In this document: positions 1 to 6,691 of the stretch, in pieces
How the letters are laid out: each line of letters begins with the position of its first letter
Position numbering within the stretch: position 1 is the stretch's first letter
Assembly (NCBI GenBank): GCA_964447405.1
Contig: CAYUSP010000008.1
Coordinates: 1-64,000, forward strand
Direction: 5' to 3'
DNA from: JALNZF01 sp964447405
Lineage (GTDB): Bacteria > Nitrospirota > UBA9217
Length of the DNA stretch: 64,000 bases
Translations under genes and position numbers: made by a program
Notes under the pieces: model-generated
Told to the model about the DNA's origin: nothing
What the model saw: only the letters and a program-made list of their open reading frames with translations
Database searches by the model: none

Positions 1-34
1 AGCTTAACTGTTCTGGTATGCTCGGAGGTGCCCT

Positions 35-379
35 TTATATGATTATCAGGTCCATGAAGTAGCGGGCGTAGAGCTTAAAATAGGTATGGATGGCGCCGAT
101 GCGTATCTTGCCCTGCTCCACGAGTTTCGCGTGCAGCTCCATGTGCTCGGACAGTGACAGCACGGACTGGACCAGGTGGAGATTCCGCACCCGCGAGACA
201 TCGGTCTTAACCAGGTTCTTTGCGAGGAAGTCAGCCTGCTTCTGATTGTTGCCTTCTATGCAGAGTCGGTCTCCTGGTTCGATCACTGTTTCGAGAAGTC
301 ACACGATGTCTGCAGCAGCTACTTCTTTGCCAATGGAAAAAGGAGCAGCCCGCTTCAGGCGATCCCGATAGTTTTGCAT
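35..379 (-). pseudogene. mdcA: Remnant of malonate decarboxylase subunit alpha (mdcA)
   Basis: Reading leftwards from ATG 379, the frame gives an MdcA-like N-terminus, is broken by an in-frame TGA at 299-301, and resumes with the family's signature PGDRLCIEGNNQKQADFLA. After EHMELHAK it jumps directly to LVEQGKIRIGAIHTY, skipping about 20 residues normally present between these blocks, and stops at 35-37 after RYFMDL. Intact MdcA is over 500 residues and transfers acyl carrier protein between acetyl and malonyl groups in malonate decarboxylation. The TGA lies where relatives have ordinary hydrophobic or charged residues, so selenocysteine is not a good explanation. The bases beyond 35 can be read in a shifted frame as a weak match to the next MdcA block, but the window ends there. 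A nonsense codon plus a deletion make this a decayed gene; the rest of an mdc operon, if any, lies outside. Confidence 0.8.
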
Positions 380-418
380 TTGGAAATTATTGCAGAATGG
401 GATAATGACAACGCGTAT

Positions 419-447
419 ACCATAGTACGAACACTATATCTTGTCAA
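419..447 (-). promoter_or_regulatory. Sigma70-type promoter ahead of the mdcA remnant
   Basis: On the minus strand TTGACA (442-447) is followed by a 17-base spacer and TATGGT (419-424), about 40 bases before ATG 379. An ATAGT-N6-ACTAT dyad lies in the spacer and runs into the -10, and could be an operator. The elements look intact although the gene behind them is broken. Confidence 0.5.
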
Positions 448-569
448 TTGCTATTGGCCGCGACCGTGTCTGCATGGCTAATCAGCATTTAAAATTATAT
501 GATGTCAGGATTTTAACCGTAGTCTTTTGCGTTTGAGGGTTGGATGTTTTTCAGGAAGGGTTGGGCTGG

Positions 570-1319
570 TTATTTTTGCAGCGGCGGTTTCGCCCGGAGG
601 TAGCGTATGCCGGTGAAGATAAGAAGTGCCGCGAACACACTGCGCAATGACCCATCAGCCATGTTGTGCGCGATCGATCCGCCTAGTACGGTACCGAGCA
701 GCACTCCCGGCACCATGCCCCACAGGAGGGAGGCGCGGACATTGCCGAGCCGCCAGTGGGTATAGGCGCCGACGCTTCCCGCGGGGACCATGACGAGCAG
801 CGCGGTGCCCTGCGCCATGTGCTGATCGAATCCCGCGAGCAGTACCATTGCGGGAATCATGATCGCTCCACCGCCGACGCCCATCATGCCTGACGAGAAA
901 CCCGCCACAGTGCCGGTCAACAGAAGAATGATGGCTTTTGCCATCCCAACAGAGGGAATCTGCTGCGCAACAAGATACGGTTTCAGCAGCATGAGGCAGG
1001 CGATGATGATCATATATCCGCCGAATGCTCGTTTGAGCTTCCACTCAGGAAGGGAATGGGCGAAGCGCGCACCCATGCGAGCAGTGATTACGGCAGTCGC
1101 AGCCATCAGGAGCGAAGCCACGACATCAAGCGAGCCGTTCACTGCATAGGTGATTGCGCCTGCGAGGCCGGTGAACACGAGGGCAACGAGGCTGATGCCA
1201 TGGGCCCGGTGCTGATCCAGTTTCATGATGCTGACCATGAGCGGGATCGAAACAATCCCTCCACCGCCGCCCGTGATGCCGCCGAAGAATCCGGCAAGAA
1301 TGCCGATCAGAAAGCTCAT
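570..1319 (-). CDS. TauE/SafE family sulfite exporter-like permease
   Basis: This 249-residue, very hydrophobic protein has the internally duplicated layout of the TauE/SafE (DUF81) family: a glycine-rich block GGITGGGGGIVSIP near residue 13 recurs as GMMGVGGGAIMIP near residue 144, each at the start of a bundle of about four membrane segments. Family members move sulfite, sulfoacetate or other small organosulfur or carboxylate anions across the inner membrane; the substrate cannot be read from sequence. Length is typical. It is transcribed leftwards and stands next to a broken malonate decarboxylase gene. TauE-like permeases occur beside mdc genes in some bacteria, so a former role in anion uptake for that pathway is possible but unproven. 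Confidence 0.85.
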   Translation of the reverse strand: MSFLIGILAGFFGGITGGGGGIVSIPLMVSIMKLDQHRAHGISLVALVFTGLAGAITYAVNGSLDVVASLLMAATAVITARMGARFAHSLPEWKLKRAFGGYMIIIACLMLLKPYLVAQQIPSVGMAKAIILLLTGTVAGFSSGMMGVGGGAIMIPAMVLLAGFDQHMAQGTALLVMVPAGSVGAYTHWRLGNVRASLLWGMVPGVLLGTVLGGSIAHNMADGSLRSVFAALLIFTGIRYLRAKPPLQK

Positions 1320-1458
1320 GGTAAGTACCGTAGTGGTGGCTGGGGAAAAAGGGTGAAAAGAGGAAGTACCACAGCGGAAGCCTCGAAGATAAAGTAAAAG
1401 GCGTGCGATATTTCAGCCCGATCCAAGAAGGACGTATTGCATCGGGATGCGAAGGATT

Positions 1459-1860
1459 TTAGTCGTTCGTCTTGCCCACATCAGGATTCAGGGACCCGTA
1501 CTCCTGACCGAACTGGTTTGCCGCTGAAACGCCGACTTCCTGCAGCATCCTTCCATAAGTGTCCTTGACCAGCTCAATGGAGACGGAGAGGTCTTGCGCA
1601 ACTTTTTCCAGTGTTTGGCGATGGGCAAAATGGCGTTCAGCGATCATGATCTTCAGAAAATCGGCCTGGATAAATGTTTCCAGTTCCTTGTCCTGAATCG
1701 CAAAGCTGTCATAGGCCTGGCGAAGGGTCTTGCCCCCTGCGAGGGACTCCCGGAACCGGTTCACCGCTTCCGTATAGATAGCGTCTTCTTCGGGTGTGAA
1801 TTCCTTGAAGCTGAACTCCGGCATGGTCTGCTTTCCGGCTCTCTTCTTGTTTTTTTTCAT
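1459..1860 (-). CDS. Conserved hypothetical protein, 133 aa
   Basis: The start is supported by AAGAAGGA upstream of ATG. The product is soluble, begins with a lysine-rich stretch and is mostly predicted helix with many charged residues; no signal peptide, membrane span or cysteine pair is visible. The C-terminal half (TLEKVAQDLSVSIELVKDTY) looks like a helix-turn-helix-type segment, but I do not recognise a family. It lies downstream of the ferredoxin:thioredoxin reductase and glutaredoxin genes on the same strand with a gap of about 60 bases, so it may share their transcript. Function unknown. Confidence 0.6.
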   Translation of the reverse strand: MKKNKKRAGKQTMPEFSFKEFTPEEDAIYTEAVNRFRESLAGGKTLRQAYDSFAIQDKELETFIQADFLKIMIAERHFAHRQTLEKVAQDLSVSIELVKDTYGRMLQEVGVSAANQFGQEYGSLNPDVGKTND

Positions 1861-1918
1861 GATCGCGTCCTTCTTGAGTTATTGGCACTACCTTGCTGCT
1901 GCATGCTTCTATGCCGGA

Positions 1919-2251
1919 CTACAGCATCCGCTTCTCCCTCGGTCTCCGCTCAGGTACCTGTGGGTGTCCGGTCTTCTCTTCATTCCACTCCAGTGACACA
2001 TAGAGCGCGCAATAGCAGCTTCCGAATTCCTTGATGTCCTGATCTCGATACACGCAGGGGCAGACGATGTCCGCGTCCTTGTCCCGCACACCCGAAGCGA
2101 GGCGGCACGGGCATGACCGGTAGCCATACCTGGCTTCATTGGTCAGCAAGCCCTGCAGGATGTCGAGGACGAACGGCTTGTCCTTGTTCAGCCGTATGCC
2201 CTGGGATTCGGCGTACTTTGAAAGTATCTTGTGGAGGTCTTCCGGTGTCAT
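1919..2251 (-). CDS. ftrC: Ferredoxin:thioredoxin reductase catalytic subunit
   Basis: This 110-residue protein carries the three cysteine pairs that define the catalytic (beta) chain of ferredoxin:thioredoxin reductase: CPC at 47-49, CPC at 64-66 and CYC at 79-81. In characterised enzymes these residues hold a 4Fe-4S cluster next to a redox-active disulfide and pass single electrons from ferredoxin to thioredoxin-like partners. The plant enzyme has a second, variable subunit; none is visible here, as is common in anaerobic bacteria. Its ATG overlaps the TGA of the upstream glutaredoxin-like gene (ATGA), which indicates translational coupling and suggests the glutaredoxin-like protein is its redox partner. 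Confidence 0.92.
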   Translation of the reverse strand: MTPEDLHKILSKYAESQGIRLNKDKPFVLDILQGLLTNEARYGYRSCPCRLASGVRDKDADIVCPCVYRDQDIKEFGSCYCALYVSLEWNEEKTGHPQVPERRPREKRML

Positions 2252-2511
2252 TTCAGGTTCAGCGCTTTTTTAATCTTCTCTTCATTGAAGCCCACGATGA
2301 TGGTGTCATCGATGCAGATGGTCGGGAAGGTGCAGTCGGGATTATACTTTTTTACTTCATCCATAATCCGCTGCCTCTCCTCGCCCGTGAGCATGTCCAC
2401 ATCAGTGGCCTCGACTTCCACGCCATTTTCCTTGAAGAACCTTTTCGTGCGGATGCAATGCGAGCAGGTGCTGAGTGTGAAGAGTTTGATTTTTGGCTTT
2501 TTCGGCTGCAT
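2248..2511 (-). CDS. Glutaredoxin-like protein
   Basis: This 87-residue thioredoxin-fold protein has an N-terminal beta strand followed by a CSHC active site (STCSHCIRTKRFF), then the cis-proline region FPTICIDD and a C-terminal helix, all as in glutaredoxins. The open frame extends to 2568, but the internal ATG at 2511 is preceded by GAAGGAGAG and gives a normal glutaredoxin N-terminus, so I use it. The gene overlaps ftrC by four bases. With no glutathione reductase gene nearby, the reductant may be the ferredoxin:thioredoxin reductase rather than glutathione; this is inferred from the coupling. Confidence 0.85.
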   Translation of the reverse strand: MQPKKPKIKLFTLSTCSHCIRTKRFFKENGVEVEATDVDMLTGEERQRIMDEVKKYNPDCTFPTICIDDTIIVGFNEEKIKKALNLK

Positions 2512-2617
2512 GCTCTCTCCTTCGTTTCCGGCGCGAGCAATATACCACGGGTGGCAAGCGGGATGCAAATGATTTTGGGCGGAGCGGTGGACGGATTAGA
2601 ACGATCAGGGATAGGGA

Positions 2618-3967
2618 TTACGAACGGGTGTTGGCGCGTTCTTCGGGCATGGCAGCGGATTTTTTCCGCATGCGGGGCTCGTGCGAGGTGTTCATGCTTT
2701 CGATAAACTTCTGTCTGGCGCCCTGGGGAATGCGTAATACATAGGGCGAAGCCCCAGGGGGCGTTGTGTCCTGTCTCAATTCGGGATTCAGCAGCTTTAT
2801 ACGCTGGTACGTGGTTCCCGCGAATTGAGCAGCGCGGTGCAGGCCCATACTCCTTGGTATTGTTACCTCTTCGAACACGAACGGTTCTACTGCCGGCTGT
2901 ATGAACCCGAACGCCGGAAGATTCGAAGCGATGATCGCCACGGCCATATATTTAGGAACGTAGTTCCGTGTTTCCCGGGGGATCGAATTGGTATCGTGCA
3001 GGTTCCAGAAATCCCGGGTCTGAGATGCAAGCACTGCGCGCTGGACCTTCGAAGAGCCTGCATTGTAGGAGGCGAGAGCCAGCGGCCAGGATCCGAACTG
3101 TGCGCGCAGGTCCTGGAGGTGAACCGCTGCCGCGCGTGTAGACTTGACCGGATCCCGGCGTTCATCCACCCATTGATCCATTCTGAGTCCGTACTGCCTG
3201 GCTGTAGAGGGGACGAACTGCCAGGGGCCAACAGCATTGGCATGGGACACTGACTGAGGATTGAATCCGCTCTCGATGATGGAAACGTAGATCAGGTCCT
3301 CGGGAACACGGTACTCCTTGAAGATCTGCTTCATCATGGGATAATACTGAGCCGAGCGATTGACCCAGCCCTGAAGCGTGGGTCTGCCATCTTTCTGAAA
3401 GTGGTCGATATAGTCCATGACTTTGAAGTGCAGCGGTGTGGGCAGGCTGTTTGCGGTGCCTGCAGCGGAAGCCTCTGCTGCTCCGATGGTATCGGAAAGG
3501 GCCGGCAGATACGAGTTCGAGGATGACGTTTTCGCGATCTCATAGGTTGACGATGCAAGGCTGCTCGGGAAAGGCAGGATCGCTGTCATGATGAATAATG
3601 CGCAAAGCGTTGCCGTGCGCAGCACGCAGGTGATGGATCGAAGGGCTGCCAGACGAGAGTGAACGCTCGTCGGTCTAGCGATACCTGGTCGGGGAGCCGG
3701 CGCCCGCTTACGCGGTGTACGCGCCGGGATGGACGATGGACTTGCTCGCCTGGGGGAACGAACGCGAGCGTTTCCGGGTGATGCAGTTCGCGAGGCCGAA
3801 ACGGTTTCTTTTTTTAGCCTGGTGCGCGGAGCAGCAGTCGGCCTGGTTGTCCCCGCTTTTGCTGCACGGTTAGCCGCTGCTTTTACGGGGATTGAATTAA
3901 CCCGCTTGCGGACTGTTACGGTTTTGTTAATGCTGTCCAGTTCGTCTATGGTTCGTTTGATTGGCAT
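2618..3967 (-). CDS. Membrane-anchored lytic murein transglycosylase (MltD-like)
   Basis: The core at about residues 195-340 is a goose-type lysozyme/SLT domain: the catalytic glutamate is in IIESGFNP (E232), followed by AVGPWQFVPSTARQYGL and LALASYNAG, the usual order for transglycosylases that cleave murein to anhydromuropeptides. The C-terminal 80 residues resemble the peptidoglycan-binding tail of MltD. Residues 1-105 are unusual: rich in Lys, Arg, Ala, Pro and Ser, with no predicted fold, followed by one membrane segment at about 113-135, so this tail should lie in the cytoplasm and the enzyme in the periplasm. The start ATG has AGGAA nine bases upstream. A later start would remove the basic tail, but no better site is evident. 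Transcribed alone. Confidence 0.85.
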   Translation of the reverse strand: MPIKRTIDELDSINKTVTVRKRVNSIPVKAAANRAAKAGTTRPTAAPRTRLKKETVSASRTASPGNARVRSPRRASPSSIPARTPRKRAPAPRPGIARPTSVHSRLAALRSITCVLRTATLCALFIMTAILPFPSSLASSTYEIAKTSSSNSYLPALSDTIGAAEASAAGTANSLPTPLHFKVMDYIDHFQKDGRPTLQGWVNRSAQYYPMMKQIFKEYRVPEDLIYVSIIESGFNPQSVSHANAVGPWQFVPSTARQYGLRMDQWVDERRDPVKSTRAAAVHLQDLRAQFGSWPLALASYNAGSSKVQRAVLASQTRDFWNLHDTNSIPRETRNYVPKYMAVAIIASNLPAFGFIQPAVEPFVFEEVTIPRSMGLHRAAQFAGTTYQRIKLLNPELRQDTTPPGASPYVLRIPQGARQKFIESMNTSHEPRMRKKSAAMPEERANTRS

Positions 3968-4066
3968 ATGGGTACGTTCCTATCGGCAGCCTGATACGAT
4001 TCCTTTAATATAAACAGTATAGCACGCAACAGTCTTTTCAGTCGGAAATTGCTTAATCTTGCAAAA

Positions 4067-4095
4067 AGTTGCGCTATGTAATTGACAAGTTGCGC
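4067..4095. repeat. Direct repeat AGTTGCGC, 21-base period
   Basis: The octamer AGTTGCGC occurs at 4067-4074 and again at 4088-4095, exactly 21 bases apart, or two helical turns. It lies in the intergenic region between the divergent transglycosylase and PhnD-like genes. Such spacing is compatible with two protein monomers binding one face of the helix. No regulator is identified. Confidence 0.35.
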
Positions 4096-4167
4096 ATATT
4101 TATCTACCGGTAGCGCAGAGGAGTGATATACTTTCAATTATTATCGCTGTGATCCGGAGGTTGGTGA

Positions 4168-5121
4168 ATGCAAATTCATAAATGGCTTGCGAATGGATTC
4201 TGCGCTGCTATCGTCCTTGTCAGCATCATGGTAATACCGGGCTGCCGTCAGGATGCGGTTCCGAAGAAGATCAGTCTGGAGAACCGGCAGGAACTTAAAA
4301 AAAATACCGTGCCGCAGGAACAACACCTTCGCATTGCCGTGGGGGGGATGATCACTCCGCGCGACGGCTTCATTTACTACCGTCAGCTCATTGACTATAT
4401 CGGAAAAAAAACGGGTATACCGATCGAGTTCGTTGATCGAGAAAAATACGAAGAGGTCAATCATTTATTGAAGATAGGGGATGTGGATGTGGCTTTTGTC
4501 TGCAGCGGCCCCTACGTTGACGGCCGCCGGGAATTCGGCATGGAGCTCCTGGCAGCGCCGCAGGCATACGGCCAGCCTGTCTATTACTCCTATATCATCG
4601 TGCATAAGGACAGTCCTGTCACGCAATTCGAGGAATTGAGGGGAAAGGCCTTCGCCTTTGCAGATCCGGATTCGAACTCCGGCAAGCTGGTGCCCGAGTA
4701 TATGCTGGCAGTCATGAATGAAACGCCGGACACGTTTTTCAGCAAATACGTCTATACCTACGGGCACGACAAATCCATCAAGGCTGTTGCGCAGGGCCTC
4801 ATGGACGGCGCGGCAGTGGACAGCCTCATCTGGGACTATGCTAACGCGAGGAATCCCCAACTCACCGCGAAGACGAAGATTATCAAAAAGTCTCCCCCCT
4901 ACGGGATACCTCCGGTCGTGGTCAGGCCTGGTCTGGATGTTGAGCTGAAGAAAAAACTGAAAAACGTCTTGCTGAGCATTCACTCCGACCCTGAGGGCAG
5001 AGAGATCCTGAAAGGGATGTTGATCGACAAATTCGTGGATATAAACGACAGCGCGTATAATTCGGTGCGCGAAATGAAGACCTGGGTCGGACAGCGGAAG
5101 AAAGCTCGAAAGGCTCCCTAA
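4168..5121 (+). CDS. PhnD-like periplasmic substrate-binding lipoprotein
   Basis: The 317-residue product has an N-terminal hydrophobic segment ending in a lipobox (IPGC, about residue 26). The mature part is a type-2 periplasmic binding protein of the phosphate/phosphite/phosphonate (PhnD) family: IAVGGMITPRDG opens the first lobe, GDVDVAFVCSGPY is the ligand-loop region, and FADPDSNSGKLVPEYML is the typical hinge segment. No ABC permease or ATPase gene lies near. Six bases downstream is a HAMP receptor with a periplasmic domain. The likely role is therefore ligand recognition for signalling rather than import; this is inferred from context. The true ligand is unknown, since many PhnD-fold proteins bind other oxyanions. 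Confidence 0.85.
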   Translation: MQIHKWLANGFCAAIVLVSIMVIPGCRQDAVPKKISLENRQELKKNTVPQEQHLRIAVGGMITPRDGFIYYRQLIDYIGKKTGIPIEFVDREKYEEVNHLLKIGDVDVAFVCSGPYVDGRREFGMELLAAPQAYGQPVYYSYIIVHKDSPVTQFEELRGKAFAFADPDSNSGKLVPEYMLAVMNETPDTFFSKYVYTYGHDKSIKAVAQGLMDGAAVDSLIWDYANARNPQLTAKTKIIKKSPPYGIPPVVVRPGLDVELKKKLKNVLLSIHSDPEGREILKGMLIDKFVDINDSAYNSVREMKTWVGQRKKARKAP

Positions 5122-5127
5122 GCGACC

Positions 5128-6063
5128 ATGCGTTTGAACAGCATTCATACGAAGATCCTGATAGGCACCATCGGAACGGTGACAGGCATCGGTATTGTGC
5201 TCATGGTGCTCGTTCATGCCGTTGTTCAGCAGAAGCTCCAGGGGGCCTTGGAAAAAAGAGGGGTCTTCATGGTTCACGAACTTGCCAGCGAGGCGGTAAC
5301 CCCCATCTTGACCGAGCGTTCTTTTGAGCTTGAAATGCTGATCAGAGACCTGAAGGGCTCAGACAGCGATGTGGAGTATTACTTTGTTGTCAACAGGCGC
5401 GGGGAGGTGGTCGCCCACACGTTTGATCAAGGTTTTCCCGCGGACCTTGCCGGATTCGGTCACGTGCTTGTGTACCGCGCCGAGTTGCTGGAAACCGAGC
5501 GGGGTGCTCTCATTAATTTTTCCGCGCCAATCATGGGTGGACAGCTCGGGACCGTGCATCTTGGCATGTCGACCCGCTTCATCCAGCAGGACCTTCAAGA
5601 TGTACGAAAAGTGTTTCTCGTCATCCTGGCGGTTTTTCTTGCCATTGGCGTGGCAGCTGCAATCATTCTGGCACGGACGATGACAAAGCCCCTAAGCGAT
5701 CTTGTGGCCGCGGCCAAAGCGGTCGGGAAGGGCGATCTTGACCACCGTATCGCCTCCCGGAGCAGCGACGAGATCGGGGACCTGGCAATCTCCTTTCAGG
5801 AGATGATCGAAAAAAGGAAGCTTGTCGAAGAGGAACGCGAAGCGCTCATAAGTCAGCTGAGGGACGCCCTCGACAATATCAAGACACTGAAGGGCTTGCT
5901 CCCCATCTGTGCTTCATGCAAAAAGATCCGCGATGATTCCGGATACTGGAAAAAGATAGAATCCTATATCAGCGAACATTCAGACGCCGAATTTACCCAC
6001 GGGCTTTGCCCGGATTGTTCGGCAAAGCTCTATCCCCAGTTCTTCAAGAATGACTTGCCTTGA
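5128..6063 (+). CDS. HAMP-domain receptor with four-cysteine C-terminal tail
   Basis: The 311-residue protein has a membrane segment at about 10-30, a periplasmic sensor of about 125 residues, a second membrane segment at about 158-180, and a HAMP linker (about 180-232) beginning after RTMTKPLSDL. A short coiled coil follows. The last 55 residues hold a probable metal-binding module: CASCKKIRDDSGYW, then about 20 residues, then HGLCPDC. There is no kinase, cyclase or methyl-accepting domain, so output must pass through this tail or a partner. The same tail ends the PAS protein at 61768-63600. It is probably co-transcribed with the PhnD-like lipoprotein six bases upstream, which would make a natural ligand-presenting partner. 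Confidence 0.85.
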   Translation: MRLNSIHTKILIGTIGTVTGIGIVLMVLVHAVVQQKLQGALEKRGVFMVHELASEAVTPILTERSFELEMLIRDLKGSDSDVEYYFVVNRRGEVVAHTFDQGFPADLAGFGHVLVYRAELLETERGALINFSAPIMGGQLGTVHLGMSTRFIQQDLQDVRKVFLVILAVFLAIGVAAAIILARTMTKPLSDLVAAAKAVGKGDLDHRIASRSSDEIGDLAISFQEMIEKRKLVEEEREALISQLRDALDNIKTLKGLLPICASCKKIRDDSGYWKKIESYISEHSDAEFTHGLCPDCSAKLYPQFFKNDLP

Positions 6064-6095
6064 CAGCGACATACTGCCGGTGGGATAATCATGTC

Positions 6096-6665
6096 ATGAA
6101 AAATAATTTCTTATGTATCGGTCTGTTGTGTGCTGTTTTTTCCGTGCTCTCCGCATGTTCGCCGGTCTTGAACCGGGACCTGATGAGTCAGGGCCAGAGA
6201 GGCGCTCCGTTCATCCAGCTCATAAGCGCGCCGGATGCATACAAAGGCAGATTGTTTATTCTGGGAGGGCTGATTGTTGAGACCCGGTTGATTGAGCAAG
6301 GGTCCCAGATCGAGGTCCTTGCAGTGCCGGTGGATTCCCTTGGGTATCTCAGCTCAGCGGACCGCTCGAGCGGAAGGTTCCTTGCCGTATTTCCCCGGTC
6401 ACAGGGGCTGCTGGATCCGGTGGTGTACAAGAGAGGCAGGGAAATCACACTCGCAGGAGAGTTCGTGGAGGCGAGAAAGGGGAAGATCGATGATATGGAG
6501 TACGTCTTTCCTGTGTTCGAAATACGCGAGATTTACCTTTGGGAGGTGCGGCGGGAGCATGGAATGCCGCCGAACTATATGCCTTATTATAATCCATCCC
6601 CTTTTCTGTATGACCCCTGGGGAAGGCCGTACTCGAATCCCTACTGGCCGCCCCCGGCTTGGTAG
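6096..6665 (+). CDS. Slp-family outer-membrane lipoprotein
   Basis: From ATG 6096 the product has a typical lipoprotein signal (LSAC, Cys about residue 21), and the mature part shows the Slp/YeaY pattern: a short beta-rich domain with GGLIVETRLIEQGSQIEVL and the closing DMEYVFPVFEIREIYLWE. Slp proteins are starvation- or stress-induced outer-membrane lipoproteins of unclear function. The tail is rich in Pro, Tyr and Trp. The open frame starts earlier at 6060, overlapping the previous gene by four bases, but only the internal ATG puts the signal peptide at the N-terminus. It may be the last gene of the PhnD-HAMP transcript and converges on nadB, with 26 bases between stops. Confidence 0.8.
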   Translation: MKNNFLCIGLLCAVFSVLSACSPVLNRDLMSQGQRGAPFIQLISAPDAYKGRLFILGGLIVETRLIEQGSQIEVLAVPVDSLGYLSSADRSSGRFLAVFPRSQGLLDPVVYKRGREITLAGEFVEARKGKIDDMEYVFPVFEIREIYLWEVRREHGMPPNYMPYYNPSPFLYDPWGRPYSNPYWPPPAW

Positions 6666-6691
6666 AGAAAACGTGAATTTCATAGAATACA

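Noticed and set aside
299..301. TGA in the mdcA remnant as a second selenocysteine codon
   Set aside because: It falls at a position with no cysteine in the family, no SECIS-like hairpin is evident, and the gene has a further deletion and early stop.
176..481. 101-residue plus-strand frame over the mdcA remnant
   Set aside because: No family pattern; it covers the promoter and body of the minus-strand remnant.
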